A program made the translations under genes and the position numbers. The notes below the pieces were generated by a model. That model was not told the DNA's origin, did not search any database, and saw only the letters and a program-made list of their open reading frames with translations. From assembly GCA_024278415.1 (NCBI GenBank), contig JAJRTI010000746.1:1-9079 (forward strand): a stretch of 9,079 bases of DNA, read 5' to 3'. Source of the DNA: Planctomycetota bacterium (GTDB lineage: Bacteria; Planctomycetota; Brocadiia; JAJRTI01). Shown here one piece after another: positions 1 through 6,675 of this stretch (positions within the stretch are counted from its first letter, which is position 1; each line of letters starts with the position of its first letter).

Positions 1-16
1 CTTTGCGTCTTTGCGT
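1..16. repeat. Tandem octamer, two copies
   Basis: The window opens with two exact copies of ctttgcgt. On the minus strand they read ACGCAAAG twice, seven bases beyond the stop codon of the oxidoreductase gene. Short tandem runs of this kind (CGCAAAG-type units) occur between genes in many bacteria. The array may continue to the left of the window, so its real length is unknown. Confidence 0.45.
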
Positions 17-22
17 GAGAAC

Positions 23-1306
23 TCACAGCCGCCAAGGCGTGCGCATGGGCCGGGAGAGCATGCGGCTTGCTTCCTCGTCGCCGATGATGCGCTCCTGGCC
101 GGGATCCCACTTGACCTTGCGGCCCAGCAGCATCGCGATGTTGCCGAGGTGGCACACGGTAGCGCTCCGATGCCCGATCTCGGCCGGCGCGATGGGCGCG
201 GCGCGGGAGCGGATGCAGTCGATCAGGTTCCGTTTATGGCTTCGGCTCTCATACAGATGTATTTCGTTCGGTCCAATGACGGACGTGAGCAGCGATTTCG
301 GGTTCGCGTCGATCCAGCCGCGGTTGACATGGACCCAGCCCTCCGCGCCCTCGAACCGCACCCCACTGCCGCGGGTCGAGCAGATGAGCTTTACGCCGTT
401 CGCGTACGTGCAGGTGAACTGGAAGGTGACCGCGACATCGTAAAGGCCGTCGGATGGGAAATCGCCTTGGCCCTCGACCTCGACTGGGCCGCTCAGCTCC
501 GTGCCGTTGCCCCATTGCGCGATGTCGTTGTGGTGCGCGCCCCAGTTGGTGACCTGGCCGCCGGAGTAGTCGCGAATGAAGCGGAAATTGTAATGGCAGC
601 GCGCCTGGGTGTATGGCTCCCAGGGCGCCGGCCCGAGCCACCTGTCGTAGTCGAAGCCCGGGGGCACGGGCTGCGCGGGGTGGTTGCCCGTGCGCCTGCC
701 TCTGGCCAAGCCGGTGCGGATGGTCTTCAGTTCTCCAATGCGGCCGTTGCGCACGAGTTCGCAGGCGTAGCGGAAGCGCCACTCCGATCGCTGCTGGCTC
801 CCCACTTGGCACACGCGGCCGTAGCGCTCGACCGTGTCCGCGAGCACGCGGCCCTCCTCGATGGTCAGCGATAGCGGCTTCTCGACGTACATGTCCTTGC
901 CCGCCTTGGCGGCCATGACCGCGGGCAGGATGTGCCAGTGGTCGGGCGTGGCGATGACGACCGCGTCGATGTCGTCGCGGGCGATGATCTCGCGGAAGTC
1001 GTTGTATGCGTCGCAGCCCTTGTAGGAGCCCTTGGCCGCGCGTTTTGAGTAGTGGCTTTCGACCGTGCGCTTGGCCTTGTCCCGGCGCGCGGCATCCACG
1101 TCGCACACCGCGGCGATCTGCACGTCGTTCATGTAGAGGAACCCGCGCATGTCGCCGGAGCCCATGTTGCCGACGCCGATGCACCCCATGACGATGCGGC
1201 CGCTTGGCGCGGCCATGGCCGAGGGAGCCCACACGTACGGCGCGGCCGCGGCCGCGCCCAGGCCCTTGAGGAACTGGCGCCGGGAAACGGTGCTCTGCTT
1301 CTGCAT
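23..1306 (-). CDS. Tat-exported Gfo/Idh/MocA family oxidoreductase
   Basis: A complete 427-residue NAD(P)-dependent sugar or polyol dehydrogenase-like protein. The N-terminus carries a twin-arginine signal (SRRQFLK, residues 8-14) followed by an Ala-rich hydrophobic stretch ending near AMA (30-32), so it is probably exported folded with its cofactor. The Rossmann domain begins with GVGNMG (44-49); D69/D71 end the second strand. PDHWH (121-125) and the family EKP motif (142-144, with the usual catalytic-region lysine K143) follow. GAHHND (256-261) lies in the substrate domain where the family's active-site histidine usually sits. The C-terminal RPMRTPW ending is typical of secreted members common in planctomycetes. 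The start is supported by GGAGG four bases upstream. The substrate cannot be read from sequence. Secreted relatives are often linked to C3 oxidation of glycosides, which would fit the DUF1080 gene in this window, but that link is inference. Confidence 0.93.
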   Translation of the reverse strand: MQKQSTVSRRQFLKGLGAAAAAPYVWAPSAMAAPSGRIVMGCIGVGNMGSGDMRGFLYMNDVQIAAVCDVDAARRDKAKRTVESHYSKRAAKGSYKGCDAYNDFREIIARDDIDAVVIATPDHWHILPAVMAAKAGKDMYVEKPLSLTIEEGRVLADTVERYGRVCQVGSQQRSEWRFRYACELVRNGRIGELKTIRTGLARGRRTGNHPAQPVPPGFDYDRWLGPAPWEPYTQARCHYNFRFIRDYSGGQVTNWGAHHNDIAQWGNGTELSGPVEVEGQGDFPSDGLYDVAVTFQFTCTYANGVKLICSTRGSGVRFEGAEGWVHVNRGWIDANPKSLLTSVIGPNEIHLYESRSHKRNLIDCIRSRAAPIAPAEIGHRSATVCHLGNIAMLLGRKVKWDPGQERIIGDEEASRMLSRPMRTPWRL

Positions 1307-1377
1307 GAAGCCTCCGGCTGTGAGGGAGATACGCTGAAGGGCCCATCCGCGCCCAATATGCGCAGAGCAGCCGTACT

Positions 1378-1406
1378 AGCGTAGGAAACGATAAGCGGTT
1401 TTTCAA
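1378..1406 (-). promoter_or_regulatory. Candidate sigma-70-like promoter of the oxidoreductase gene
   Basis: On the minus strand, TTGAAA (1401-1406) is followed after 17 bases by TACGCT (1378-1383). The spacing is ideal and the -35 is good, but the -10 keeps only the TA and final T of the consensus. Transcription would start about 65 bases before the oxidoreductase start codon. The assignment rests on motif match alone. Confidence 0.35.
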
Positions 1407-1436
1407 GGCGAGGAATCCAGGAACTTCCCCATGCGC

Positions 1437-1501
1437 CGCCTGTAGTGCGCACGTCAGTGCGCATTGGGCAGAGAGGCTCACTGACGTGAGCACTACAGGC
1501 G
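1437..1501. repeat. Near-perfect 23-bp inverted repeat
   Basis: The arms at 1437-1459 and 1479-1501 pair at 22 of 23 positions (one G/T difference at the twelfth-thirteenth base region) around a 19-base centre. The arms read outward as CGCCTGTAGTGC and contain CACGTCAGTG. The element lies in the gap between two co-oriented genes, downstream of the GH99-like gene and upstream of the oxidoreductase promoter. There is no T-run on either side, so it is not a standard intrinsic terminator. It looks like a dispersed REP- or MITE-like hairpin, though it could still slow transcription or stabilise an mRNA 3' end. Confidence 0.75.
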
Positions 1502-1580
1502 CAGGCGCGCGGGTGCTGATGCTCCAACTTCTGCAGCGAGATCACCCATGTCGCGTTCGGTTGGAGGACGTCGCCTCAAA

Positions 1581-3065
1581 TCACCTCGCGTCCCCGGCGC
1601 GAATGACGATCGCATCCCGCACGGCCTCGAGGTAGCCGAATCGGTCCTGCATGTTCGGCTGGAGGCCGGGGCCGCCTTCAGCCCATTCGGCCACGTTGTA
1701 GCAGGTGATGATGCGGGGCATGTGGTGGCGAAGCGCGTGCGCCACGGCCTGTGCGAGCATCTTCTGGAACAGCTTGGGCGAGTGGCCCGGGCAGCGCCAC
1801 TTGCTCGGGTGCGGCGTGTGGGTTTGTTTGGCCGTGCAGACGTTGAGGACGGTCGTGGGGCCAACCGGGGGGCTGTAGCGGGCCACGCGCTCGGCATAGG
1901 TCGCGCCCGTGGAGTTGTCGCCCGAGTAGGATCCCGTGAAGTGAAGCACGCCGTCGCGTTCGAGTGCGGAGAAGTCGATGGCCTTTCCCGAGATCGGATG
2001 GCGGGCCAAGAGCGCGACGCCGCCGAAGCCATGGCTTTGGAACAGCGCGGCCATCCGGCGGTAGAACGCGGCCGTCCCCTTGCCGCCGCGGTAGTTGTCG
2101 AACACTCCGCGCAGGCCGGCTTCCTCATGGAGGTAGAGCATCGGATACTGCTTGCCGCCGCGGCGAACCGCGTAGAAGTTGTCGTAGCGAAGGTACAGCT
2201 TCTCCACGAGCGCGCGCCACTCGCGCTCGACCCATTGCCTCGTTTCGGGCGTGGACTTGGAGTATGGCGTGGGCGCGGTCAGCACGTACTTGAGCTTGCG
2301 GAAGTTGGGCGTATCCGTGAACAGACGATAGATCCAGTAGTTTCGATGCGCGGGCGTCTCCCATCCCTCGATCCCGCCGAGTTTGGGGTCCTTCCACCTG
2401 GACGGCATGAACAGAATGACGCCCGTCGCGCCGTACTCCTTCAGCCAGTAGCACTGCCAATCGAGCACGATCGCATCGTCGCCGCGGTAGAAGCCCAGGA
2501 GTGGGTGCCGGGCCGGGGCGTATCCATCGCCGGTCGCGTCGTGGTGGTTCCAGGTCCAGTAGTACCAACCGATCCAGCCCCATCCAGGGTTTGCGCGCCG
2601 GTGCTCCAGGCCGAAGTCGTTGTACCAGTGGGCGAGGAAGTCGACCTTTGTCTTGTGCTGTGCGGTGGAGAGTGGGGGCCGGACAAGCGAGCCGTTGTCC
2701 ATTGGCAGGGGGCCGCCGAGGCGGCGCTCATCGACCTCCAGGTGGTTGTGCATGAGGCCCACCAGGTTGCCGAAGTCGTCGAACTGGATGATGTTCGCCG
2801 GCGAGACGTCATTGCGGACCGTGACGCCGGCCACTGACTCGAAGACCACGCCGCCCGAGAGGTCGAGCGTCTTCCCGTTGAAGCGGTACACGCCGTTGGG
2901 GTAGTAAACCTTCTTGCCCGTTGCGTGCAGTTGGGTCAGCACCGCGGTCGAGTCCCGCCTGCCGGTCGGGTCCGCGCCGTGCTCGACGGCGTTGAGCATG
3001 GGCGCGGCCGCGAGCATGGGCGCAGCCACCAAGAAGAGCGATATGCAGATGAGGTGCTTGGTCAT
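1581..3065 (-). CDS. Secreted protein: pectate-lyase-like N-terminal segment plus GH99/WbsX-like domain
   Basis: A complete 494-residue protein. Residues 1-21 form a signal peptide (hydrophobic ICISLFLVAAPMLAAA). Residues 27-85 (VEHGADPTGRRDSTAVL, then VYYPNGVYRF) match the opening of the pectate-lyase-3 type beta-helix fold, but the stretch is too short for a whole helix. From about 147 the protein resembles the GH99-like/WbsX family: WYND, then HPLLGFYRGDDAIVLDWQ (187-204), GATGVILF (212-219), and near the end VAEWAEGGPGLQP (458-470) followed by GYLEAVRDAI, equivalent to the family's NEWAEG...LEP...YLEAVR signature. E460 and E463 are candidate acidic active-site residues. WbsX relatives occur in glycan loci; GH99 enzymes cleave alpha-mannosides, but the substrate here is unknown. 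AAAGGAG lies six bases before the ATG. No promoter is evident in the 209-base gap upstream, so it may be read from the CBM9-like gene. Confidence 0.85.
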   Translation of the reverse strand: MTKHLICISLFLVAAPMLAAAPMLNAVEHGADPTGRRDSTAVLTQLHATGKKVYYPNGVYRFNGKTLDLSGGVVFESVAGVTVRNDVSPANIIQFDDFGNLVGLMHNHLEVDERRLGGPLPMDNGSLVRPPLSTAQHKTKVDFLAHWYNDFGLEHRRANPGWGWIGWYYWTWNHHDATGDGYAPARHPLLGFYRGDDAIVLDWQCYWLKEYGATGVILFMPSRWKDPKLGGIEGWETPAHRNYWIYRLFTDTPNFRKLKYVLTAPTPYSKSTPETRQWVEREWRALVEKLYLRYDNFYAVRRGGKQYPMLYLHEEAGLRGVFDNYRGGKGTAAFYRRMAALFQSHGFGGVALLARHPISGKAIDFSALERDGVLHFTGSYSGDNSTGATYAERVARYSPPVGPTTVLNVCTAKQTHTPHPSKWRCPGHSPKLFQKMLAQAVAHALRHHMPRIITCYNVAEWAEGGPGLQPNMQDRFGYLEAVRDAIVIRAGDAR

Positions 3066-3118
3066 CTTGAACTCCTTTCGCCAGTTCTCAACTTCCTCGC
3101 CCCAGGTCCGAATCGCAC

Positions 3119-3154
3119 GTGGACAGGATGGAGGGAGTGGACAGGGTGGACTGG
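3119..3154. repeat. Degenerate 18-bp tandem repeat
   Basis: Two adjoining units (3119-3136 and 3137-3154), both beginning GTGGACAGG, agree at 14 of 18 positions. The purine-rich GTGGACAGGNTGGA unit resembles intergenic minisatellites. It lies between the CBM9-like and GH99-like genes, so it would be within their transcript if the two are cotranscribed. Confidence 0.5.
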
Positions 3155-3181
3155 CGGCGCGGGCCCTCTGAGTTCGGAGTC

Positions 3182-3195
3182 CCGCCTTCAGGCGG
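3182..3195. repeat. Small hairpin, REP-like
   Basis: A perfect 5-bp stem (CCGCC/GGCGG) with a TTCA tetraloop, preceded by GTTCGGAGTCC. It lies in the same 209-base intergenic gap as the 18-bp tandem repeat. There is no following T-run, so a terminator role is not supported. A short stem like this can arise by chance in GC-rich DNA. Confidence 0.3.
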
Positions 3196-3274
3196 TGCGT
3201 TCTCCAATCCTCCCCTCCTTCGCGCGTTTGCGTTTCTCCCCTCAGGCCACAGCTACTTCTCGAAGTTCAGGGGC

Positions 3275-4342
3275 TCAGAGGCTATTGAGCAGAGCGGAGA
3301 GCCGCGCTTCCCAGACCATGTCCGCGAGGCTCTGTTTGAGCGTGTCGAGATCGCGGCTGAGCCGATACCACTGCGCGGCGTCGATGCCTCCGCGGTTCTC
3401 AAGGGCTTGCCGCGTGGGCGCGAGTTTGGCGCGCGCCTGGGCGATGCGGGCCTCGATCGCGCGGCGAGCCGCCAGGCTTTTTTCCTCGCGGGCGATGCGT
3501 TCGAGTTCAGCGAGGCTGAGGTCGAGCTTGGCGAGGGTTTGCCGAGCCAACTCGATGTATGCGGTTTGCGAGTACCCGCCTGGGGCGAAGATGCGGATGG
3601 GCCCGCGCCGGCCGCCCTTGCGGAACTCGTCGGCCAGACTCGCGACGACCTTGTCCGTGGCCGACAGCACGAGATGCGCGAACCGGTCGGGATCGTGGAA
3701 GTTGGCCTGCGTCTGCGACCAGTTCGTCCATTCGCGGCTGTTGGCGACCAGGCGGTCCCGGCACACGTTGAAGCCCACGACTTTGCCCGGCCGCGGAGCG
3801 ACCTTCATGTCCGACCACGGGGTGGCGACTTCGAGCGTCCACGCATCGGGCTCCTGTTGCACGGCCAGCTTGGCGCGGCTGTTCCACGCGGGATCCGTCA
3901 GCTTGGAATCGTAGAATGCGCCGGCGATGCAAAACGCGAATTGATAGTAGAGCTTGTGTGTGTGATCGGGGTCGACGAAGATCTCGATGCACTCTTGATG
4001 AAACACGCTCATGGCGTCGCGCATGGTTGGCTGAGGCGCGACCTGTTTCATGAGCGGCTCCTCGCATCGGACTGCGAAGTAAAGGCGCTTGTCGTCGTAC
4101 ACGACCCGGAAGCTGGTCTGCACCGGGGCCAGCACCTGCTTGTTGTAAAACGTGAAGCCGGACACGACAGGCGCGTTCGCCCAGCAGGCGTCATCGAGCC
4201 GTCCATCGATCTGCGGCGGCGCGGCGGCCTTGGGGCAGGGGTACACGAGGACGGGGTAGTCGTCGGCTTGCAGCGGCCAGAGCCCGGCTGCGAGCAGCCC
4301 TGCGAACAGGGCGACGCGGCGAGATGACAAGATGGGCGCCAT
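3275..4342 (-). CDS. Secreted CBM9-like carbohydrate-binding protein with C-terminal helical region
   Basis: A 355-residue exported protein. The chosen start has GAGG eight bases upstream and begins a signal peptide (SSRRVALFAGLLAAGLWPLQA, roughly residues 6-26). An in-frame ATG at 4414 would add 24 residues, but they would be encoded across the terminator at 4381-4408, so I reject it. Residues about 30-226 form a CBM9-like domain: PQIDGRLDDACWANAP (43-58) opens it, RLYFAVRCEEP (86-96) and CIEIFVDPD (118-126) follow, and WTLEVATPWSDM (168-179) with VVGFNVCRDR near its end are typical strands. In this family the domain binds sugars or sits in secreted sugar-processing proteins. Residues about 262-345 are Ala-, Leu-, Glu- and Arg-rich and look helical or coiled coil, which is not part of the CBM9 fold. 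No catalytic domain is visible. Confidence 0.87.
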   Translation of the reverse strand: MAPILSSRRVALFAGLLAAGLWPLQADDYPVLVYPCPKAAAPPQIDGRLDDACWANAPVVSGFTFYNKQVLAPVQTSFRVVYDDKRLYFAVRCEEPLMKQVAPQPTMRDAMSVFHQECIEIFVDPDHTHKLYYQFAFCIAGAFYDSKLTDPAWNSRAKLAVQQEPDAWTLEVATPWSDMKVAPRPGKVVGFNVCRDRLVANSREWTNWSQTQANFHDPDRFAHLVLSATDKVVASLADEFRKGGRRGPIRIFAPGGYSQTAYIELARQTLAKLDLSLAELERIAREEKSLAARRAIEARIAQARAKLAPTRQALENRGGIDAAQWYRLSRDLDTLKQSLADMVWEARLSALLNSL

Positions 4343-4380
4343 AGTGCTTGCCTCGGTTGTGACCCCAGCGCGGCACAACG

Positions 4381-4408
4381 AAAAAGAGGCGCGGAACGCC
4401 GCGCCTCT
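4381..4408 (-). terminator. Intrinsic terminator of the transaldolase gene
   Basis: In the minus-strand transcript a perfect 10-bp GC-rich stem (AGAGGCGCGG/CCGCGCCTCT, arms 4399-4408 and 4385-4394) with a CGTT loop runs straight into TTTTT. It begins 39 bases after the transaldolase stop codon. Only 38 bases separate its end from the next start codon, so it also governs readthrough into the CBM9-like gene. Confidence 0.85.
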
Positions 4409-4447
4409 CTTCACGTTGGGCTGGGTGTGCCTCTGTGGGCGCGGGCG

Positions 4448-5092
4448 TTACTTCTTCGCCTTCTCCCAGTCCGCGAGGAACATCTTCAGGCCCACGTCGG
4501 TCATGGGATGCAGGAAGAGCTTCTCCATGATGTCGAATCGCATGGTGGTGATGTCCGCGCCGATCAGCGCGGCTTGCAGCACGTGCTGCGGGTTGCGAGC
4601 CGCGGCGACGATGATCTCGGTGGCGAAGCCGTAGTTGTCGTGGATCACCTTGATCTGGTTGGCCAGATCCATGCCGTCCTGGCCGGCGTCGTCGATGCGG
4701 CCCACGAAGGGGCTCACGTACGTCGCGCCGGCCTTGGCCACGAGCAGCGCCTGGTTCGCGGAGAAGATGAGCGTGGCGTTGGTCTTGATGCCCTCTTCAT
4801 AGAGGATCTTGATGGCCTTCACGCCGTCGGGCAGCATGGGCACCTTGACCACGATGTTCTCGTGGATCTTCACCAGCTCCCGCGCTTCGGCGACCATGCC
4901 GTCCACCTCCGTGCTCACGACCTCCGCGCTGATCGGCCCGTCGACGATGCCGCAGATCTCCTCGATGAGTTGGTGGAACGGCATGTCCTCTTTGGACACG
5001 TGTGAGGGGTTGGTGGTTACTCCGTCCACGATGCCCCAGTCGTTGGCTTCGCGGATTTCGTCCAAGTTAGCGGTGTCGAGAAAGAATTTCAT
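4448..5092 (-). CDS. tal: Small transaldolase (TalC / fructose-6-phosphate aldolase family)
   Basis: A complete 214-residue cytosolic class I aldolase-fold protein of the small transaldolase family, which transfers dihydroxyacetone units between sugar phosphates in the non-oxidative pentose phosphate pathway. The Schiff-base lysine is K83 (VVKVPM). D6 (FLDTAN), N28 (TTNPS) and T107 (TNATLIF) fill the other conserved active-site positions. E57 and F129 (SPFVGR) stand where E. coli FSA has Gln59 and Tyr131; TalB has Glu96 and Phe178 there. The pattern favours transaldolase over fructose-6-phosphate aldolase activity, although automated pipelines often name such genes fsa. Overall it closely resembles the Bacillus TalC type. 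GAGAGG lies six bases before the ATG. It has its own promoter and terminator and so is probably monocistronic. Confidence 0.93.
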   Translation of the reverse strand: MKFFLDTANLDEIREANDWGIVDGVTTNPSHVSKEDMPFHQLIEEICGIVDGPISAEVVSTEVDGMVAEARELVKIHENIVVKVPMLPDGVKAIKILYEEGIKTNATLIFSANQALLVAKAGATYVSPFVGRIDDAGQDGMDLANQIKVIHDNYGFATEIIVAAARNPQHVLQAALIGADITTMRFDIMEKLFLHPMTDVGLKMFLADWEKAKK

Positions 5093-5179
5093 ATTGGACC
5101 TCTCTGCTGGTGGCCGGGGGTAGGTCTGTGCTCAACGCGCGGCCGTGACTCCTTGGGCACAGGATCGCCTGAGGCTGCT

Positions 5180-5208
5180 TTTGTACCACGGGAGCATGGG
5201 GGAGTCAA
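5180..5208 (-). promoter_or_regulatory. tal: Candidate sigma-70-like promoter of the transaldolase gene
   Basis: On the minus strand, TTGACT (5203-5208) and TACAAA (5180-5185) are separated by exactly 17 bases. They match the consensus at five and four of six positions. The predicted start is near 5173, giving a leader of about 80 bases. Confidence 0.5.
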
Positions 5209-5235
5209 CAGGAACGGGCAGCCGGAGCGCGTTCC

Positions 5236-5265
5236 TTGACTCCGCGCCTGCCCGCCTGCTACACT
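5236..5265 (+). promoter_or_regulatory. glyA: Candidate sigma-70-like promoter of glyA
   Basis: TTGACT (5236-5241) is followed after 18 bases by TACACT (5260-5265). The match to consensus is five of six at -35 and four of six at -10. Transcription would start near 5272, about 80 bases before the glyA start. The -35 box lies 27 bases from the divergent -35 box of the transaldolase promoter, so a regulator bound between them could affect both genes. Confidence 0.55.
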
Positions 5266-5351
5266 TCCGCATTCGCCGGCTGGGGGCCAAGGAGCGCACT
5301 TCAGGGCGTGCGAGACTCTGCCCAGCCTGCCCCGTCTAAGAGGATGCCGTC

Positions 5352-6638
5352 ATGTACGAGAAGAACGTCGACCGTGTTGAAGAGATTGTCCGCAAGCAGA
5401 ACGAATGGCGGAGCCGGACCATCAACCTTATTGCGAGCGAGAACGTGATGAGCCTGCGCGCGCGGGCGGTCATGGGCTCCGATTTCGCGCACCGCTATGC
5501 GGAGGGCCACCCGGGCGAGCGCTACTACCAGGGCACGGACATGATCGACGAGGTGGAGACGCGGGTCAAGCAGCACGTGAAGACGCTGTTCCACTGCAAG
5601 CACGCGGAGGTGCGGCCCATCTCCGGGACCATCGCGAACGACGGCGTGTTCAGCCGCTACATCGGCTACAACGACATCGTCATGGTGCACTCGACTCCGG
5701 GCGGCGGCCACATCAGCCACCACCGCGCGGGGTCCGTGGGCAAGTACACCAAGAACATCATCAACATCCCGCTCGCGGCCGACGGCTGGCGCGTGGACGT
5801 GGGCAAGACGATCGGGCTCATCAAGGATGTCAAGCCCAAGGTGATCATCTTCGGCCGCAGCCTGTTCCTCTTTCCCGACCCGGTGGCGGAGGTGGCGGAG
5901 GTGTGCGCGGCTTGTGGCACGACGATCCTCTACGACGCCGCGCACGTGCTGGGCCTCATCGCCGGCGGCAAGTTCCAAGATCCCCTGCGCGAGGGCGCAC
6001 ACCTCATCACCGGCAGCACGCACAAGACCTTCCCCGGCTCACAGCGCGGCATCGTGCTGAGCAACATGGGCCTGAATGATTGGCACAAGATCGACAAGGG
6101 AGCGTTCCCCGGCTCGTCGTCGAACCACCACCTCGACACGCTCGTCGCGCTCGCAATCGCCACGTACGAGATGCTCGAATACGGCCATGCTTACGCGGAG
6201 CAGATCGTGGCCAACGCCAAGGCGCTCGGCGACGCGCTCTCGGCCAAGGGCTTCGACGTGCAGGCCAAGGAACTGGGCTTCACCGAGAGCCACCAGATCG
6301 CCGTGGACATGCGCCAGTTCGGCGGCGGCGACGAAGTGGCCCGCGTCCTCGAAGACAACAACATCATCCTCAACATGAACTTGCTCCCCTTCGAGCCGCT
6401 CGACCGGGTGAACAACCCGGCCGGCGTGCGCATCGGCGTGCAAGAGATGACGCGCTTCGGCATGAAGGAAGACGAGATGCAGACCCTTGCCAAGCTGTTC
6501 GCAGAGTGCCTGAGCAAGGGCCACTACGTTGGCGACCGGGTGACGGAGTTCCGGTCCCAGTACCAGAAGGTGCACTACTCGTTCGACGATGCCGAGCCCA
6601 CACTCTGGAATGCGCAGCCGGACGGGGGAGACGAGTAA
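5352..6638 (+). CDS. glyA: Serine hydroxymethyltransferase, archaeal type
   Basis: A complete 428-residue PLP enzyme that interconverts serine and glycine with transfer of a one-carbon unit to a folate-type carrier in the cytosol. Conserved features are NLIASEN (25-31), HRYAEGHPGERYYQG (48-61), GGHISHH (118-124), YDAAHVLGL (194-202, with PLP-contacting D195 and H198), GSTHKTFPG (221-229, with PLP lysine K225) and GVRIGVQEMTRFGM (358-371, with substrate-carboxylate arginine R360). The spacing and wording (HRYAEG.PG, FPDPVAEV, FQDPLREGA, NIILNMNLLPFE, VHYSFD near the end) follow methanogen SHMTs such as the Methanocaldococcus enzyme, not E. coli GlyA. After the lysine it reads GSQRG where archaeal enzymes have GPQGG. 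AAGAGG lies eight bases before the ATG. The DUF1080 gene follows after 37 bases and may share the transcript. Confidence 0.93.
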   Translation: MYEKNVDRVEEIVRKQNEWRSRTINLIASENVMSLRARAVMGSDFAHRYAEGHPGERYYQGTDMIDEVETRVKQHVKTLFHCKHAEVRPISGTIANDGVFSRYIGYNDIVMVHSTPGGGHISHHRAGSVGKYTKNIINIPLAADGWRVDVGKTIGLIKDVKPKVIIFGRSLFLFPDPVAEVAEVCAACGTTILYDAAHVLGLIAGGKFQDPLREGAHLITGSTHKTFPGSQRGIVLSNMGLNDWHKIDKGAFPGSSSNHHLDTLVALAIATYEMLEYGHAYAEQIVANAKALGDALSAKGFDVQAKELGFTESHQIAVDMRQFGGGDEVARVLEDNNIILNMNLLPFEPLDRVNNPAGVRIGVQEMTRFGMKEDEMQTLAKLFAECLSKGHYVGDRVTEFRSQYQKVHYSFDDAEPTLWNAQPDGGDE

Positions 6639-6675
6639 AACGGCCCGCAGCCGCACCCGCATGGAGTCACCCGCC

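Noticed and set aside
249..1493. A 414-codon minus-strand open frame overlapping the oxidoreductase in another frame
   Set aside because: It is Arg/His/Pro-rich low-complexity protein without motifs, and it is a frame shadow of the oxidoreductase.
1548..2837. A 429-codon plus-strand open frame opposite the GH99-like gene
   Set aside because: It has no recognisable motif and a composition (Val, Arg, Gly, Ala and His rich) typical of the antisense of a GC-rich gene. The minus-strand gene has a signal peptide, a ribosome binding site and family motifs.
4343..4414. A 24-residue N-terminal extension of the CBM9-like protein
   Set aside because: It would be translated through the terminator stem and would precede an otherwise normal signal peptide. 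The internal ATG at 4342 has a proper ribosome binding site.
5093..5351. A glycine or tetrahydrofolate riboswitch before glyA
   Set aside because: I see none of the conserved core motifs of either class, only a generic stem-loop.
5301..6023. A 240-codon minus-strand open frame opposite glyA
   Set aside because: It is antisense to a well-conserved SHMT and rich in Ala, Val, His, Arg and Asp, without family features.
6649..6660. AGCCGCACCCGC before the DUF1080 gene, identical to 12 bases of hairpin copy 3
   Set aside because: The match stops there: neither the GCCA loop nor the second arm follows. It is probably coincidence in GC-rich sequence.
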